From an uncultured Robinsoniella sp. (GTDB taxonomy: Bacteria; Bacillota; Clostridia; Lachnospirales; Lachnospiraceae): a stretch of 49,999 bases of DNA. The stretch is from the NCBI GenBank assembly GCA_900540475.1, contig UQGG01000052.1:1-49999 (forward strand), in the 5' to 3' direction. Below are positions 18,801 to 26,089 of this stretch, piece by piece (position 1 is the first letter of the stretch; each line of letters opens with the position of its first letter). A program made the position numbers and the translations under genes. The notes beneath the pieces are model-generated. The model searched no databases. It was not told the DNA's origin and saw only the letters and a list, made by a program, of their open reading frames with translations.

Positions 18801-21154
18801 GACCGGCTTCCAATGTACTGGATGGAAAGCAGGATACCTTATGGCATACAAGCTGGACAGATAAGCCTGAATTACATCCTCACTGGATTAAGATCGACTT
18901 AAACGGAACAAAAACAATTAATAAATTTGCTTATACACCAAGAACAGGTGCATCAAACGGAACAATTTATAATTATGTTCTGATTATCACGGATCCGGAA
19001 GGAAACGAAAAACAGGTAGCTAAGGGCGTATGGGCAGCAAATGCAGATGTAAAATATGCAGAGTTTGATGCAGTAGAAGCTACAGCTATTAAACTGCAGG
19101 TAGACGGCATGGATGATAAGGCGTCAAAAGGCGGTTATGGTTCCGCAGCAGAAATTAATATTTTTGAAGTGGCACAGAAACCTTCCGCAAATGAACTTGC
19201 AGAAAATATCAAAGTAATTGCACCTGTTAAAGCAGAAGATACAAAGGTATCCATCCCTGTAATTACTGGATTTGATATTGTAATCAGCAATTCCAGCAAT
19301 CCGGAAGTAATTGGTATGGATGGCAGCATCATCAGACCGGAAACCGATACTGTTGTAACTTTAACATTAAAAATCAAGGAAACAGACGCCAAGGCAGTAA
19401 AGGCAGCAGCGGATGAAGCAACCACTACTGTGGATGTTCTGGTTACCGGCAAAAAGTCATCGGACGTAGAAGCAGAAAGCGTAACGTTGGATAAGACTGC
19501 AGCTGAATTAACCGTTGGAGGAGAACTCTTATTAAATGCGGTTGTGAAGCCAGACAATACAACAAATAAGGCAGTAACCTGGAGTTCCGATAAGCCGGCA
19601 GTTGCAACTGTAGAAAACGGCAAAGTAAAAGCCATCGCAGCCGGAACAGCTAAGATTACAGCAGCAACTGTAAATGGAAAGACAGCAATCTGCAACGTTA
19701 TGGTAAAGGCAAAAGACGAGCCGGAAGTAATTCTTCCAGCAGAAGTGCGCCTGAATATGCCATCAGCAGAATTTACAGTGGGCGACCAGATCCAGTTAAC
19801 AGCTACTGTGCTGCCCTCAAATGCAGCAGATAAGTCAATTACCTGGACATCAGATAAGCCAGCAGTGGCGACTGTAGAAAATGGCAAAGTAAAAGCCATC
19901 GCAGCCGGAACAGCTAAGATCACAGCAGCAACTGTAAATGGAAAGACAGCAATTTGCAACGTTACGGTAAAGGCAAAAGACGAACCGGAAGTAATCCTTC
20001 CAACAGAAGTGAGCCTAAATATGCCATCAGCAGAATTTACAGTGGGTGACCAGCTTCAGTTAACAGCTACTGTGCTGCCGGCAGATGCAGCAGATAAGAC
20101 AATTACCTGGACATCAGATAAACCGGAAGTGGCATCTGTGGCAAATGGCTGGGTAAAAGGTATTGCAGCCGGAACAGCTAAGATTACAGCAGCATCAGTC
20201 AATGGAAAAACGGCTGTATGTGTGATTACAGTCAAAGCACAGCCACAGAATTTACCAACTGGTGTTTCACTGAGCAAGAAAACGGCAAGTGTAAAACTGA
20301 ATCAGACCCTTGCACTTTCCGCTGTAGTACAGCCTTCCAATGCGGATAATAAGACCGTTAAATGGGCATCCGACAATACACATGTTGCAACAGTAGAAAA
20401 CGGCATCGTCAAAGCAGTTAATGCGGGAACAGCCAGAATCACAGCAACTACTGTAAACGGACATAAGGCAACCTGTACCATAACAGTACCGGGTACAAAG
20501 ATTTCCAAGGCAAAAGTAAGCCTTGCTGCATCGAAAAACCATACAGGAAAGGTATTAAAACCATCTGTAAAAGTTACTTATGGTAAAAAGGCATTAAAGA
20601 AAAATACAGATTATACCGTATCTTATAAAAATAATATAAATCCTGGAACAGCTTCTGTTACAATAACGGGTAAGGGCAAATATTATGGAACCATTCAGAA
20701 AACTTTTGCAATCAAGGCAGCAGAAGGAAAGACCTACACGGTTGGAAAAGGAAAATATAAGGTTACAGATGCGTCAGCAAAGAACAGAACAGTAACCTTT
20801 ATGGCTCCTGTAAAGAAGACCTACAGCTCATTTAGTGTACCTTCTAAGGTTAAGATCGGGAATGATACTTACAAAGTAACGGCAGTTGCAAAAAATGCAT
20901 TCAAGAAGAATACAAAGCTTACAAGCGTAACGATTGGTTCTAATGTTAAAACAATTGGTTCATATGCATTTTATGGTGATTCCCAATTAAAGAAAATTAT
21001 CATTAAATCAACCAAATTGACAAGCGCAGGCAAGAATGCATTTAAGAAAACATATGCCAAAATGACCGTAAAGGTTCCTAAATCAAAATTAGCAGACTAT
21101 AAGAAGCTGTTAAAAGGAAAAGGATTATCCAGTAAGGCAAAAATTCAGAAATAG
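12890..21154 (+). CDS. Secreted giant multimodular GH98 protein (2754 aa)
   Basis: Second predicted blood-group-type endo-beta-galactosidase. Approximate layout: signal peptide 1-34; CBM32 42-204; two short beta repeats 215-377; NPCBM 382-540; CBM32 544-707; beta-propeller-like region 719-1107; Big_2 1120-1200; GH98 catalytic domain 1207-1530 and its C-terminal domain to about 1775; two Big_2 1782-1943; third CBM32 1947-2093; immunoglobulin-like 2100-2187; four Big_2 2194-2533; an MBG-like domain to 2613; an LRR_5/BspA-like lysine-rich end 2616-2754. Candidate catalytic residues are Glu1335 (FNAAEMY), Asp1433 (IASDWWHW) and Glu1484 (FKSEAQW). They line up with those of the first GH98 protein with nearly the same spacing. 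ATG 12890 follows GGGAGGT. There is no LPXTG. It is followed by a strong terminator. Confidence 0.87.
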   Translation: MKSKSLISMKRIMAWILTLCMILTAVQIPFDVQAAETATEENAALGKTVTLHKSDGTVLPDDYRNPDRPAAMAVDGIIDATGEANYCELGKDGDKTAMYLQIDLGGLYDVSRVNMWRYWKDGRTYDATVIVASESGDFTDAAVIYNSDRSNVHGFGGGVDDRYAETASGHEFAVPEGTKAQAVRVYVFGSMSGTTNHINEVQVWGTADSGNPEAGTYTVTIPQGSGYQVIPFDNDPATVEEGGSFRFQVLIDSENGYSATSAVKANGVDLTAVDSVYTIENITEDQTITVEGVHKAQYEVTFPENPQGYSVEIQNDGSTTVDYNGSISFKLNLDEAYNESVPVVKANGGAALEKDELGVYTIANIQDDLAITVEGIQENTIVKTKTIYLSDIDWKSAANAVGATGEKDTPTKDLNHGQGPIKLLVGGTEQTFDKGIGVQTDSSIVYDIEDRGYTSFHTVVGVDHSVVGYVGGEGCDIQFKVYLDGEAVFDSGVVDASDDAQEVNIPITPEHKELKLEAKMVAQPYNDWGNWADASFEMAYPDPTNIALNKTVTVKKTADNSDSEMNSGRPTTMAVDGIIGPTSDANYCDFGQDGDGTSRYLQVDLGDVYELTQMNMWRYWGDSRVYNGTVIAVSENADFSNPTIIYNSDKTDKHGLGAGSDDTYGETQNGKSFTVPDGTMGRYVRVYMAGSNKGTTNHIVELQVMGYNFSTEPKPYEANAFENAEVYLDMPTHFQDLDSNKNSNGTLKHIGGQVTHPDIQVFDEPWNGYRYWMIYTPNTMITSQYENPYIVASEDGQTWVEPEGIKNPIEPEPPSTRYHNCDGDLLYDSVNDRLLAYWNWADDGGGNDDELKDQNCQIRLRISYDGVNWGVPYDKDGNIATTIDTVARMETGDTDFIPAISETDRYGMLSPTFTYDDFRGIYVMWAQNSGDGGYNQSGKYIDMRWSEDGINWTEPQKVNNFLGKDENGRQLWPWHQDIQYIPELQEYWGLSQCFSTSNPDGSVLYLTKSRDGVNWEQAGTQPVLRAGKSGTWDDFQIYRSTFYYDNQSDSPTGGKFRIWYSALQANTSGKTVMAPDGTISLPVGSDDTRIWRIGYTENDYMEVMKALTQDKNYEEPVLVNAASLNLSMDKTSISVGEEATVSTAFVPENATEKIVKYTSQNQDIAVINAMGTITGVKNGTATIVAETQSGAKGELSVTVGELQRGEIRYEVSNDHPMYLENYYWSDDAPRKDGLDANKNYYGDERVDSPVMLYNTIPEELRDNTVILLIAERSLNSTDAVRDWIKKNVELCNENKIPCAVQIANGETNVNTTIPLSFWNDLANNNEYLVGFNAAEMYNRFAGDNRSYVMDMIRLGVSHGVCMMWTDTNIFGTNGVLYDWLTQDDKLSGLMREYKEYISLMTKESYGGEAANTDALFKGLWMTDYCENWGIASDWWHWQLDSNGALFDAGSGGDAWKQCLTWPENMYTQDIVRAVSQGATCFKSEAQWYSNATKGMRTPTYQYSMIPFLEKLVSKEVKIPTKEEMLERTKAIVVGAENWNNFNYDTTYSNLYPKTGQYGIVPYVPSNCPEEELSGYDLVVKENLGKAGLKSALDAVYPVQKSEGTAYCETFGDTWYWMNSSEDKNVNQYTDFTTAINGSESVKIAGEPHVFGIIKEKPESLNVYLSNYRLDKTELWDGTIPGGLSDQGCYNYVWQMCERMKNGTGLDTQLRDTVITVKNAVEPKVNFVTVSPADRSFAEDNYVRPYKYTVAQKEGTTDEWVITVSHNGIVEFNIVTGDEKVPATSVELSTDKVDVIRNRTAVVKATVLPQNAGNKQLTWTVADPEIASVDSKGTVTGLKEGKTVLRAAISASVYKECEVNVIDRKVTEVNLNKTELSLSAGDSAKLEASIAPEDPSDSSITWTSTNENVATVASNGTVTAHKAGVAQIIAQSAYQAKGIATVTVNYAASVKLDRTGMTATANSEQSKSGGEGPASNVLDGKQDTLWHTSWTDKPELHPHWIKIDLNGTKTINKFAYTPRTGASNGTIYNYVLIITDPEGNEKQVAKGVWAANADVKYAEFDAVEATAIKLQVDGMDDKASKGGYGSAAEINIFEVAQKPSANELAENIKVIAPVKAEDTKVSIPVITGFDIVISNSSNPEVIGMDGSIIRPETDTVVTLTLKIKETDAKAVKAAADEATTTVDVLVTGKKSSDVEAESVTLDKTAAELTVGGELLLNAVVKPDNTTNKAVTWSSDKPAVATVENGKVKAIAAGTAKITAATVNGKTAICNVMVKAKDEPEVILPAEVRLNMPSAEFTVGDQIQLTATVLPSNAADKSITWTSDKPAVATVENGKVKAIAAGTAKITAATVNGKTAICNVTVKAKDEPEVILPTEVSLNMPSAEFTVGDQLQLTATVLPADAADKTITWTSDKPEVASVANGWVKGIAAGTAKITAASVNGKTAVCVITVKAQPQNLPTGVSLSKKTASVKLNQTLALSAVVQPSNADNKTVKWASDNTHVATVENGIVKAVNAGTARITATTVNGHKATCTITVPGTKISKAKVSLAASKNHTGKVLKPSVKVTYGKKALKKNTDYTVSYKNNINPGTASVTITGKGKYYGTIQKTFAIKAAEGKTYTVGKGKYKVTDASAKNRTVTFMAPVKKTYSSFSVPSKVKIGNDTYKVTAVAKNAFKKNTKLTSVTIGSNVKTIGSYAFYGDSQLKKIIIKSTKLTSAGKNAFKKTYAKMTVKVPKSKLADYKKLLKGKGLSSKAKIQK
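19470..20240 (+). repeat. Tandem Big_2 repeats with a 264-bp period
   Basis: Equivalent points of successive Big_2 domains lie at about 19589, 19853 and 20117, giving an 88-codon period. The first two are near-identical in DNA (a long match through the K-A-I-A-A-G-T-A-K-I-T-A region), and the third is close. This indicates recent duplication in the stalk of the protein. Confidence 0.85.
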
Positions 21155-21165
21155 TAATAACAGTA

Positions 21166-21210
21166 GAATCCCCGCCGCATTTTGCAGCGGGGATTCTTAA
21201 AAATTACGTT
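21166..21210 (+). terminator. Strong terminator after the second GH98 gene
   Basis: GAATCCCCGC (21166-21175) pairs perfectly with GCGGGGATTC (21187-21196). The following bases are A/T rich, with a TTTTTTT run at about 21210. It separates the GH98 gene from the importer operon. Confidence 0.85.
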
Positions 21211-21410
21211 TTTTTGACTGACCGAACCAAACCAATCACATAAAGTAAAAAATTCATCATTTTCAAAAAAACTGCAATTTTCAGGTAAAAAAATTGATGT
21301 AATTAGAGAGTTATGCTTATTCAAATCAATCATGAAAAATGGTAAATTATGATTATCAAGAAAACAGAAACAAATAAAAAATATTTATATAGTATAAGGA
21401 GGAAATTAGT

Positions 21411-22871
21411 ATGAAATTGAAAAAGGTTATGGCGGTGACGCTGGCTGGGGCGATGGGTGCATCCATGATATTGGCAGGCTGCGGAGGTTCTGGAGAAACC
21501 GCAACAACAAAGTCGGAGACTAAGGCAGAAACAGAGTCAAAGGCGGCTGAGACCACAGAAGAAGCAGCAAAGGAAACTGCTGGGGAAACAACTGCTGAAA
21601 CAACGGGTGAGACAAAGGAAGCAGGCACAAATGCAGACCTTCCTACAATTACTTTTACACATGGTTACTACCAGAGCGAATCAGAATGGGCAGCAGCTGC
21701 TGAGATGAGAGCTATTTACCAGGAATTTGCCGATGCTCATAAAAATGAATATAACTTTGTAATAAAGGCAGATGAGTCAGGGGCAGAAGGTATTTACAAT
21801 ACCGCTTTGAATGACATCAGTGCAGGAAACTTTTACGACATAGCAGACTTTGGCGGCTGGGACATTACAGAGGTTGCAGCAGGAGCCGATATGATCCTGG
21901 ACTTAAAACCATACTTAGATGAAAACCAGGACTTCAAAGATGGCGTTGGTGTCTGCTACGATCAGAACCTCACAGAAGACGGCAAGATCTATTCCGTTCG
22001 TGAACAGATCGAAGGTGTGGGATTCTGGTATAATGAAAAATTATTTAATGATGCCGGAGCAGATACACCGGACAAATGGCAGACCTGGGATGACTTCAAT
22101 ACAGCAGTTGACAAATTAGTGGATAAAGGAACTACTCCATTTGGATTAAATGCAGGATGGCCTACAAACATTCTCTTGGCAAGTAATTTACAGAGAAGTG
22201 AAGACTCCAGAAATTTCTATGCAGAAAGCAAGGGCGTAGAAAGCTTTGATAACGATGCATTTAAAGGATCTTTAGAATTTATCCAGAAAAACGCACTGCA
22301 GAAAATTGATGCAGCAAACTTCGGACCTGGCGGAGATGATGACGAAGCTTACCGTTCAGACTTCTTTGCAGGCAAAACAGCAATGTTATTCAATGGTGTA
22401 TGGGATGCAGGCGGATCTGTAGATTGTGAAGCTGGTGCAGAAAACATCAAACCGGCAGTATTCCCTACAGACGAAGCAGGCAAAAAAGCAGCACTTATGT
22501 CAGGCGGATGCGGATTTGTAGTATCTAACAAGTTAGACGAAATTCAGACAAAAGCATGTATCGATTTTATTAAATACATGACCAGCCCTGAAGTAGCAAG
22601 CAGAATTATCGAAAAAGGCATCGGTATGGCACCAAGCACAAAAGTAGATTACGAAGCATTGTTAAATAAAGTAACAGCACCGGAAGCAAAACTTTTAGTA
22701 GAAGCTTGCCAGCTTTGCCAGAGTGCAGACTACCAGGCACTTGGACTTGGCAATAACTTTGGTGATGCAGAAGGCGAAATCCAGGCAAAATATGCAGGAT
22801 TAAAAGATGATTCTAAAACAGTAGACGGTGTGGTTGGGGAATTAAATGATTTCTTAGCAGCAGCAGAATAA
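21411..22871 (+). CDS. Sugar ABC transporter substrate-binding lipoprotein
   Basis: A 486-residue extracellular lipoprotein of the CUT1/SBP_bac_1 family. The signal peptide ends in the lipobox LAGC, so Cys24 is the expected lipidated residue, followed by a flexible T/E/A/K-rich linker to about residue 70. The mature part has typical binding-protein features (VREQIEGVGFWYNEKLFNDAG and FAGKTAMLFNGVWDAGGSV). Ribosome binding site AAGGAGG lies just upstream. Its position between the GH98 genes and the fucosidase suggests it binds the released fucosylated oligosaccharide; that substrate is inference. A hairpin between it and the permease gene probably protects its mRNA. Confidence 0.9.
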   Translation: MKLKKVMAVTLAGAMGASMILAGCGGSGETATTKSETKAETESKAAETTEEAAKETAGETTAETTGETKEAGTNADLPTITFTHGYYQSESEWAAAAEMRAIYQEFADAHKNEYNFVIKADESGAEGIYNTALNDISAGNFYDIADFGGWDITEVAAGADMILDLKPYLDENQDFKDGVGVCYDQNLTEDGKIYSVREQIEGVGFWYNEKLFNDAGADTPDKWQTWDDFNTAVDKLVDKGTTPFGLNAGWPTNILLASNLQRSEDSRNFYAESKGVESFDNDAFKGSLEFIQKNALQKIDAANFGPGGDDDEAYRSDFFAGKTAMLFNGVWDAGGSVDCEAGAENIKPAVFPTDEAGKKAALMSGGCGFVVSNKLDEIQTKACIDFIKYMTSPEVASRIIEKGIGMAPSTKVDYEALLNKVTAPEAKLLVEACQLCQSADYQALGLGNNFGDAEGEIQAKYAGLKDDSKTVDGVVGELNDFLAAAE

Positions 22872-22885
22872 TGAAATAGGAATAT

Positions 22886-22923
22886 GGGCTGTTGTACGGT
22901 CAGTCATGATTGTACAGCAGCCC
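22886..22923 (+). promoter_or_regulatory. Intercistronic hairpin between binding protein and permease
   Basis: GGGCTGTTGTAC (22886-22897) pairs with GTACAGCAGCCC (22912-22923) with one G-U pair. No T run follows, so it is not a normal terminator. Such hairpins after binding-protein genes commonly stabilise the upstream message or partly reduce downstream transcription, giving more binding protein than permease. Confidence 0.65.
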
Positions 22924-22976
22924 ATCCTAAAGTCACACGCTCAAGCATTGAAAACCAGAATAAAGGTGGGAACAGC

Positions 22977-23888
22977 ATGCAGAAAAGAAAATCTATTTTT
23001 ACGAAAAAGAACGGCTTTATACTAGCCTTTTTGCTTCCGGGTGTCCTGTTATTTGCAGTAATATATGCATATCCGCTGGTCAATATTTTTGTTACATCCT
23101 TTTCAAAATGGAATTACAAGAATTTTACCAATCCGGAGTTCTTAGGATGGGGACACTTATTTGACAACTATATTAAATTATTTACCGTGGATACAAACTT
23201 TAAGGTAGCCCTGATCAATACGTTAAAATGGGTTGTACTCACAATGGTAGTGCAGATTCCGTTTACCCTTCTGGTAGCGCTTGTTCTCGCCAGAAAGCCA
23301 AAAGGATGGCGGTTTACAAGAAATGCATTTATTATACCAAATATTATTTCAACAGCGGCTATCGGGTTAATCTTCTTGAATATCTACAGCCCGTCCAGAG
23401 GTATTATTACGGAGATCTGCAACTGGATCAGCCCGGGTTCTAATATCAGTGTTCTGGCAAATGAGAAATATGCATTCTGGGGTGTAACTTTTGCATTTAT
23501 CCTGTTCGGTGGATCTTCCTGTCTGCTTTTGCTGACCCAGATCTTCTCGATCGATTCTTCTCTGTTTGAAGCAGCCCGGGTAGATGGGGCATCCAAGACC
23601 CAGATTGATCTGAAAATTACACTTCCGCTGCTTCGGCCCATGCTTGGAACAGTAGCGATTATGGCTGCTAACTATGGTTTGGTGCTCTATAATGAAATTG
23701 CGTTAATCAGCGGCGGCGGTCCGGATAATGCTACATACAGTTTAAGCTATTACATATATAAAACGGCACTTGGAAGTACAAAACTGAATTTTGCAAGAGG
23801 GAATACGGCGGGCGTTATACAGTTTATCATGGGAATTATTCTGGTAGGGTTAATAAACAGAGGATTCCGAACCAGTGAAGTTGATTAG
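22977..23888 (+). CDS. Sugar ABC transporter permease (MalF-like)
   Basis: A 303-residue inner-membrane permease with about six transmembrane segments, the first at FILAFLLPGVLLFAVIYAYPLV. The ATPase-contact EAA loop is EAARVDGASKTQIDLKITLP near residue 195. The ATG at 22977 is chosen because AAAGGTGGG precedes it and the N-terminus matches the family; a longer reading would run through the intercistronic hairpin. It is paired with the permease at 23904. No ATPase gene is present, so a shared MsmK-type ATPase elsewhere is expected. Confidence 0.9.
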   Translation: MQKRKSIFTKKNGFILAFLLPGVLLFAVIYAYPLVNIFVTSFSKWNYKNFTNPEFLGWGHLFDNYIKLFTVDTNFKVALINTLKWVVLTMVVQIPFTLLVALVLARKPKGWRFTRNAFIIPNIISTAAIGLIFLNIYSPSRGIITEICNWISPGSNISVLANEKYAFWGVTFAFILFGGSSCLLLLTQIFSIDSSLFEAARVDGASKTQIDLKITLPLLRPMLGTVAIMAANYGLVLYNEIALISGGGPDNATYSLSYYIYKTALGSTKLNFARGNTAGVIQFIMGIILVGLINRGFRTSEVD

Positions 23889-23903
23889 AAAGGAGGAGAG
23901 AAG

Positions 23904-24746
23904 ATGAACAAAAAAAGCAAACAGCCATTTCAATTAAAGAATATGCTGGGTTCTGTTGGAACATATTTTATAATAGCCGTAGTATTGTTTATTTCCATTT
24001 ACCCGATTCTCTGGGTATTTTTATCCTCTTTTAAACGGAACCCGGGAGGTCTGGCACTGCCTACAGAATGGATATTTGATGGCTACATTACCATTTTTAC
24101 TCAATTAAATATACAGACTTACTTTTTTAACAGTTTTTTGATAACCGTTATTTCTACACTGATCAGTATTACGGTAGTTGGAATGTCAGCTTATATTTCC
24201 GCCAGAATGCAGTTTAAGTTAAAAGGTGCAATTACGGCAATGTTTACAACCACATTATTTATTCCGCAGATCTCAATCAGTTTTCCTATTTACCAGCTGC
24301 TGAATAATATGGGACTGAAGGATTCCAGGCTGGGCGTAATCTTCGTATACTCAGGACTTGGAATTGCAATTACCTTTTTTATCATCAGAAGTTATTTTCT
24401 TACCATTCCAAAGGAAATGGAAGAAGCGGCTAAAATGGATGGATGCGGTTATGTAGGAACCTTTTTTAAGATTATTGTTCCAATTGCAAAACCGGGACTT
24501 GCGACTGCAGGTATCATGGCGTTTTTAAATAACTGGAATGAATTTTACTTTGCATCGATCCTGCTGAAAAGTAAGGATAAAATGACAATACCGGCATTGC
24601 TGGGACAGTTTACTACAGCGTATTCAAAAAATCTAAACGGTATGTTTTCCGCCATTATCGTGGCGGTGGTACCAACAATTATTATATTCTGCTGTTTGTC
24701 TGAGACTTTTGTGAAATCTCTGACAGCGGGAGCAGTCAAAGGCTAA
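23904..24746 (+). CDS. Sugar ABC transporter permease (MalG-like)
   Basis: A 280-residue partner permease with about six membrane segments. The EAA loop reads EEAAKMDGCGYVGTFFKIIVPIAKPGL, and NNWNEFYFASIL is typical of MalG-type permeases. It starts 15 bases after the first permease with AAAGGAGG upstream and ends 9 bases before the fucosidase gene, so it lies inside one operon. Confidence 0.92.
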   Translation: MNKKSKQPFQLKNMLGSVGTYFIIAVVLFISIYPILWVFLSSFKRNPGGLALPTEWIFDGYITIFTQLNIQTYFFNSFLITVISTLISITVVGMSAYISARMQFKLKGAITAMFTTTLFIPQISISFPIYQLLNNMGLKDSRLGVIFVYSGLGIAITFFIIRSYFLTIPKEMEEAAKMDGCGYVGTFFKIIVPIAKPGLATAGIMAFLNNWNEFYFASILLKSKDKMTIPALLGQFTTAYSKNLNGMFSAIIVAVVPTIIIFCCLSETFVKSLTAGAVKG

Positions 24747-24755
24747 GGAGGAAGC

Positions 24756-26069
24756 ATGGGACTTATAGAAGAAAGAGAAGAACGGACAAAATGGTTTATG
24801 CAGGATAGATTCGGAATGTTCATACACTGGGGACTATATGCAATACCCGGAAGAGGGGAATGGGTTCACAGCGATGAGCAGATTACCCAGAGTGTATATC
24901 AGAAATATTTCGATGAATGGAATCCAAAGCGGTATGATCCGGTAAAATGGGCAAAGCTTGCCAAAGCGGCAGGGATGAAATATGCAGTACTGACTACGAA
25001 GCATCATGAAGGCTTCTGCCTCTTTGACAGCGCCTACACGGAATATAAGAGCACTAATACAAAGTGCGGCAGGGATCTGGTAAGAGAATATGTGGATGCG
25101 TTCCGGGCAGAAGGAATAAAGATCGGCTTTTACTACTCCCTTCTGGACTGGCATCATCCGGATTACCCTGCGTATGGAGACATGTACCATCCGGACAGGG
25201 CAAATGAGTCCTATAAAGGCAAAGAACATCATTTTGATCATTATCTGACTTATATGCATAATCAAGTGCGGGAACTGATGACAAACTACGGAAAGATCGA
25301 TTTATTATGGTTTGATTTCTCTTATGAAGGACACATGGGAGAAGAGTGGAAGGGAACGGAACTGGTTCATATGGTTCGGGAACTCCAGCCGGAGATTATC
25401 ATGAATGGAAGGCTGGAAGCAAATGGTGAAAGTTATGGTTCCGTTATGACGGATGAACCCAATATTTTTTCCGGAGACTTTGCCTGCCCCGAGATGATTA
25501 TTCCGCCATATGGACTGCGGACACCATCCGGAAGGGAAATTCCATGGGAAGCATGTTTTACACTGAATAATAACTGGGGTTACACACCAAACGACAAGCA
25601 TTATAAGAATTCAGCCCAGATTATTAAAAAGCTTGTGGAGTGTACCAGTAAAAACGGAAATATGATTGTGAATATATCTCCGGATGCAATGGGTGAAATA
25701 CCGAAAAAACAAGTACAAATCCTGGAAGAAGTGGGGGAATGGATGAAGGAGAATTCGGAGAGTATTTACGGCTGCCGGATGTCTGAATTCGAAAAGCCCG
25801 AATGGGGACGCTACACGCAAAACGGGAATAAACTGTATGCACATATTATGGAAGAAAGTATAGGGGCGATCTGCCTGCCGGGAGTAAAGGGCAAGATAAA
25901 AAAAGCAAGAAGGCTGTCTGACGGATATGAAATGCTGCTTTTAACCCCATGGGTAGCAAAGGAATTTCCGGATTGTGAGTTTGTAAATTATGGAACTCCG
26001 GATTGCTTTTCTTTCACAGTGGATCCCACGCCGGATACGGTAATTGAACTGGAGTTAAACGAAGAATAG
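24756..26069 (+). CDS. GH29 alpha-L-fucosidase, cytoplasmic
   Basis: A 437-residue retaining fucosidase. The family signature begins at once: WFMQDRFGMFIHWGLYAIPGRGEW, then YAVLTTKHHEGFCLFDS and FYYSLLDWHHPDY. The nucleophile is most likely Asp187 in IDLLWFDFSYEG. There is no signal peptide, so it should act on imported oligosaccharide. Many GH29 enzymes prefer alpha-1,3/1,4 linkages and others accept alpha-1,2. In this locus the expected substrate is the alpha-1,2-fucosylated H/A/B core, which is inference. Ribosome binding site AAGGAGG. It is followed 20 bases later by the kinase gene. Confidence 0.92.
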   Translation: MGLIEEREERTKWFMQDRFGMFIHWGLYAIPGRGEWVHSDEQITQSVYQKYFDEWNPKRYDPVKWAKLAKAAGMKYAVLTTKHHEGFCLFDSAYTEYKSTNTKCGRDLVREYVDAFRAEGIKIGFYYSLLDWHHPDYPAYGDMYHPDRANESYKGKEHHFDHYLTYMHNQVRELMTNYGKIDLLWFDFSYEGHMGEEWKGTELVHMVRELQPEIIMNGRLEANGESYGSVMTDEPNIFSGDFACPEMIIPPYGLRTPSGREIPWEACFTLNNNWGYTPNDKHYKNSAQIIKKLVECTSKNGNMIVNISPDAMGEIPKKQVQILEEVGEWMKENSESIYGCRMSEFEKPEWGRYTQNGNKLYAHIMEESIGAICLPGVKGKIKKARRLSDGYEMLLLTPWVAKEFPDCEFVNYGTPDCFSFTVDPTPDTVIELELNEE

Positions 26070-26089
26070 CAGGGCAGGAGGTTAGTCCG

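Noticed and set aside
19135..19959. Long minus-strand open frame (274 codons) inside the second GH98 gene
   Set aside because: It is an antisense reading of repetitive Big_2 coding sequence with regular codon use. It has no promoter or ribosome binding site of its own.
7247..21154. LPXTG sortase anchor or C-terminal membrane helix in the GH98 proteins
   Set aside because: Neither C-terminus has such a motif or a hydrophobic segment; both end in lysine-rich folded domains.
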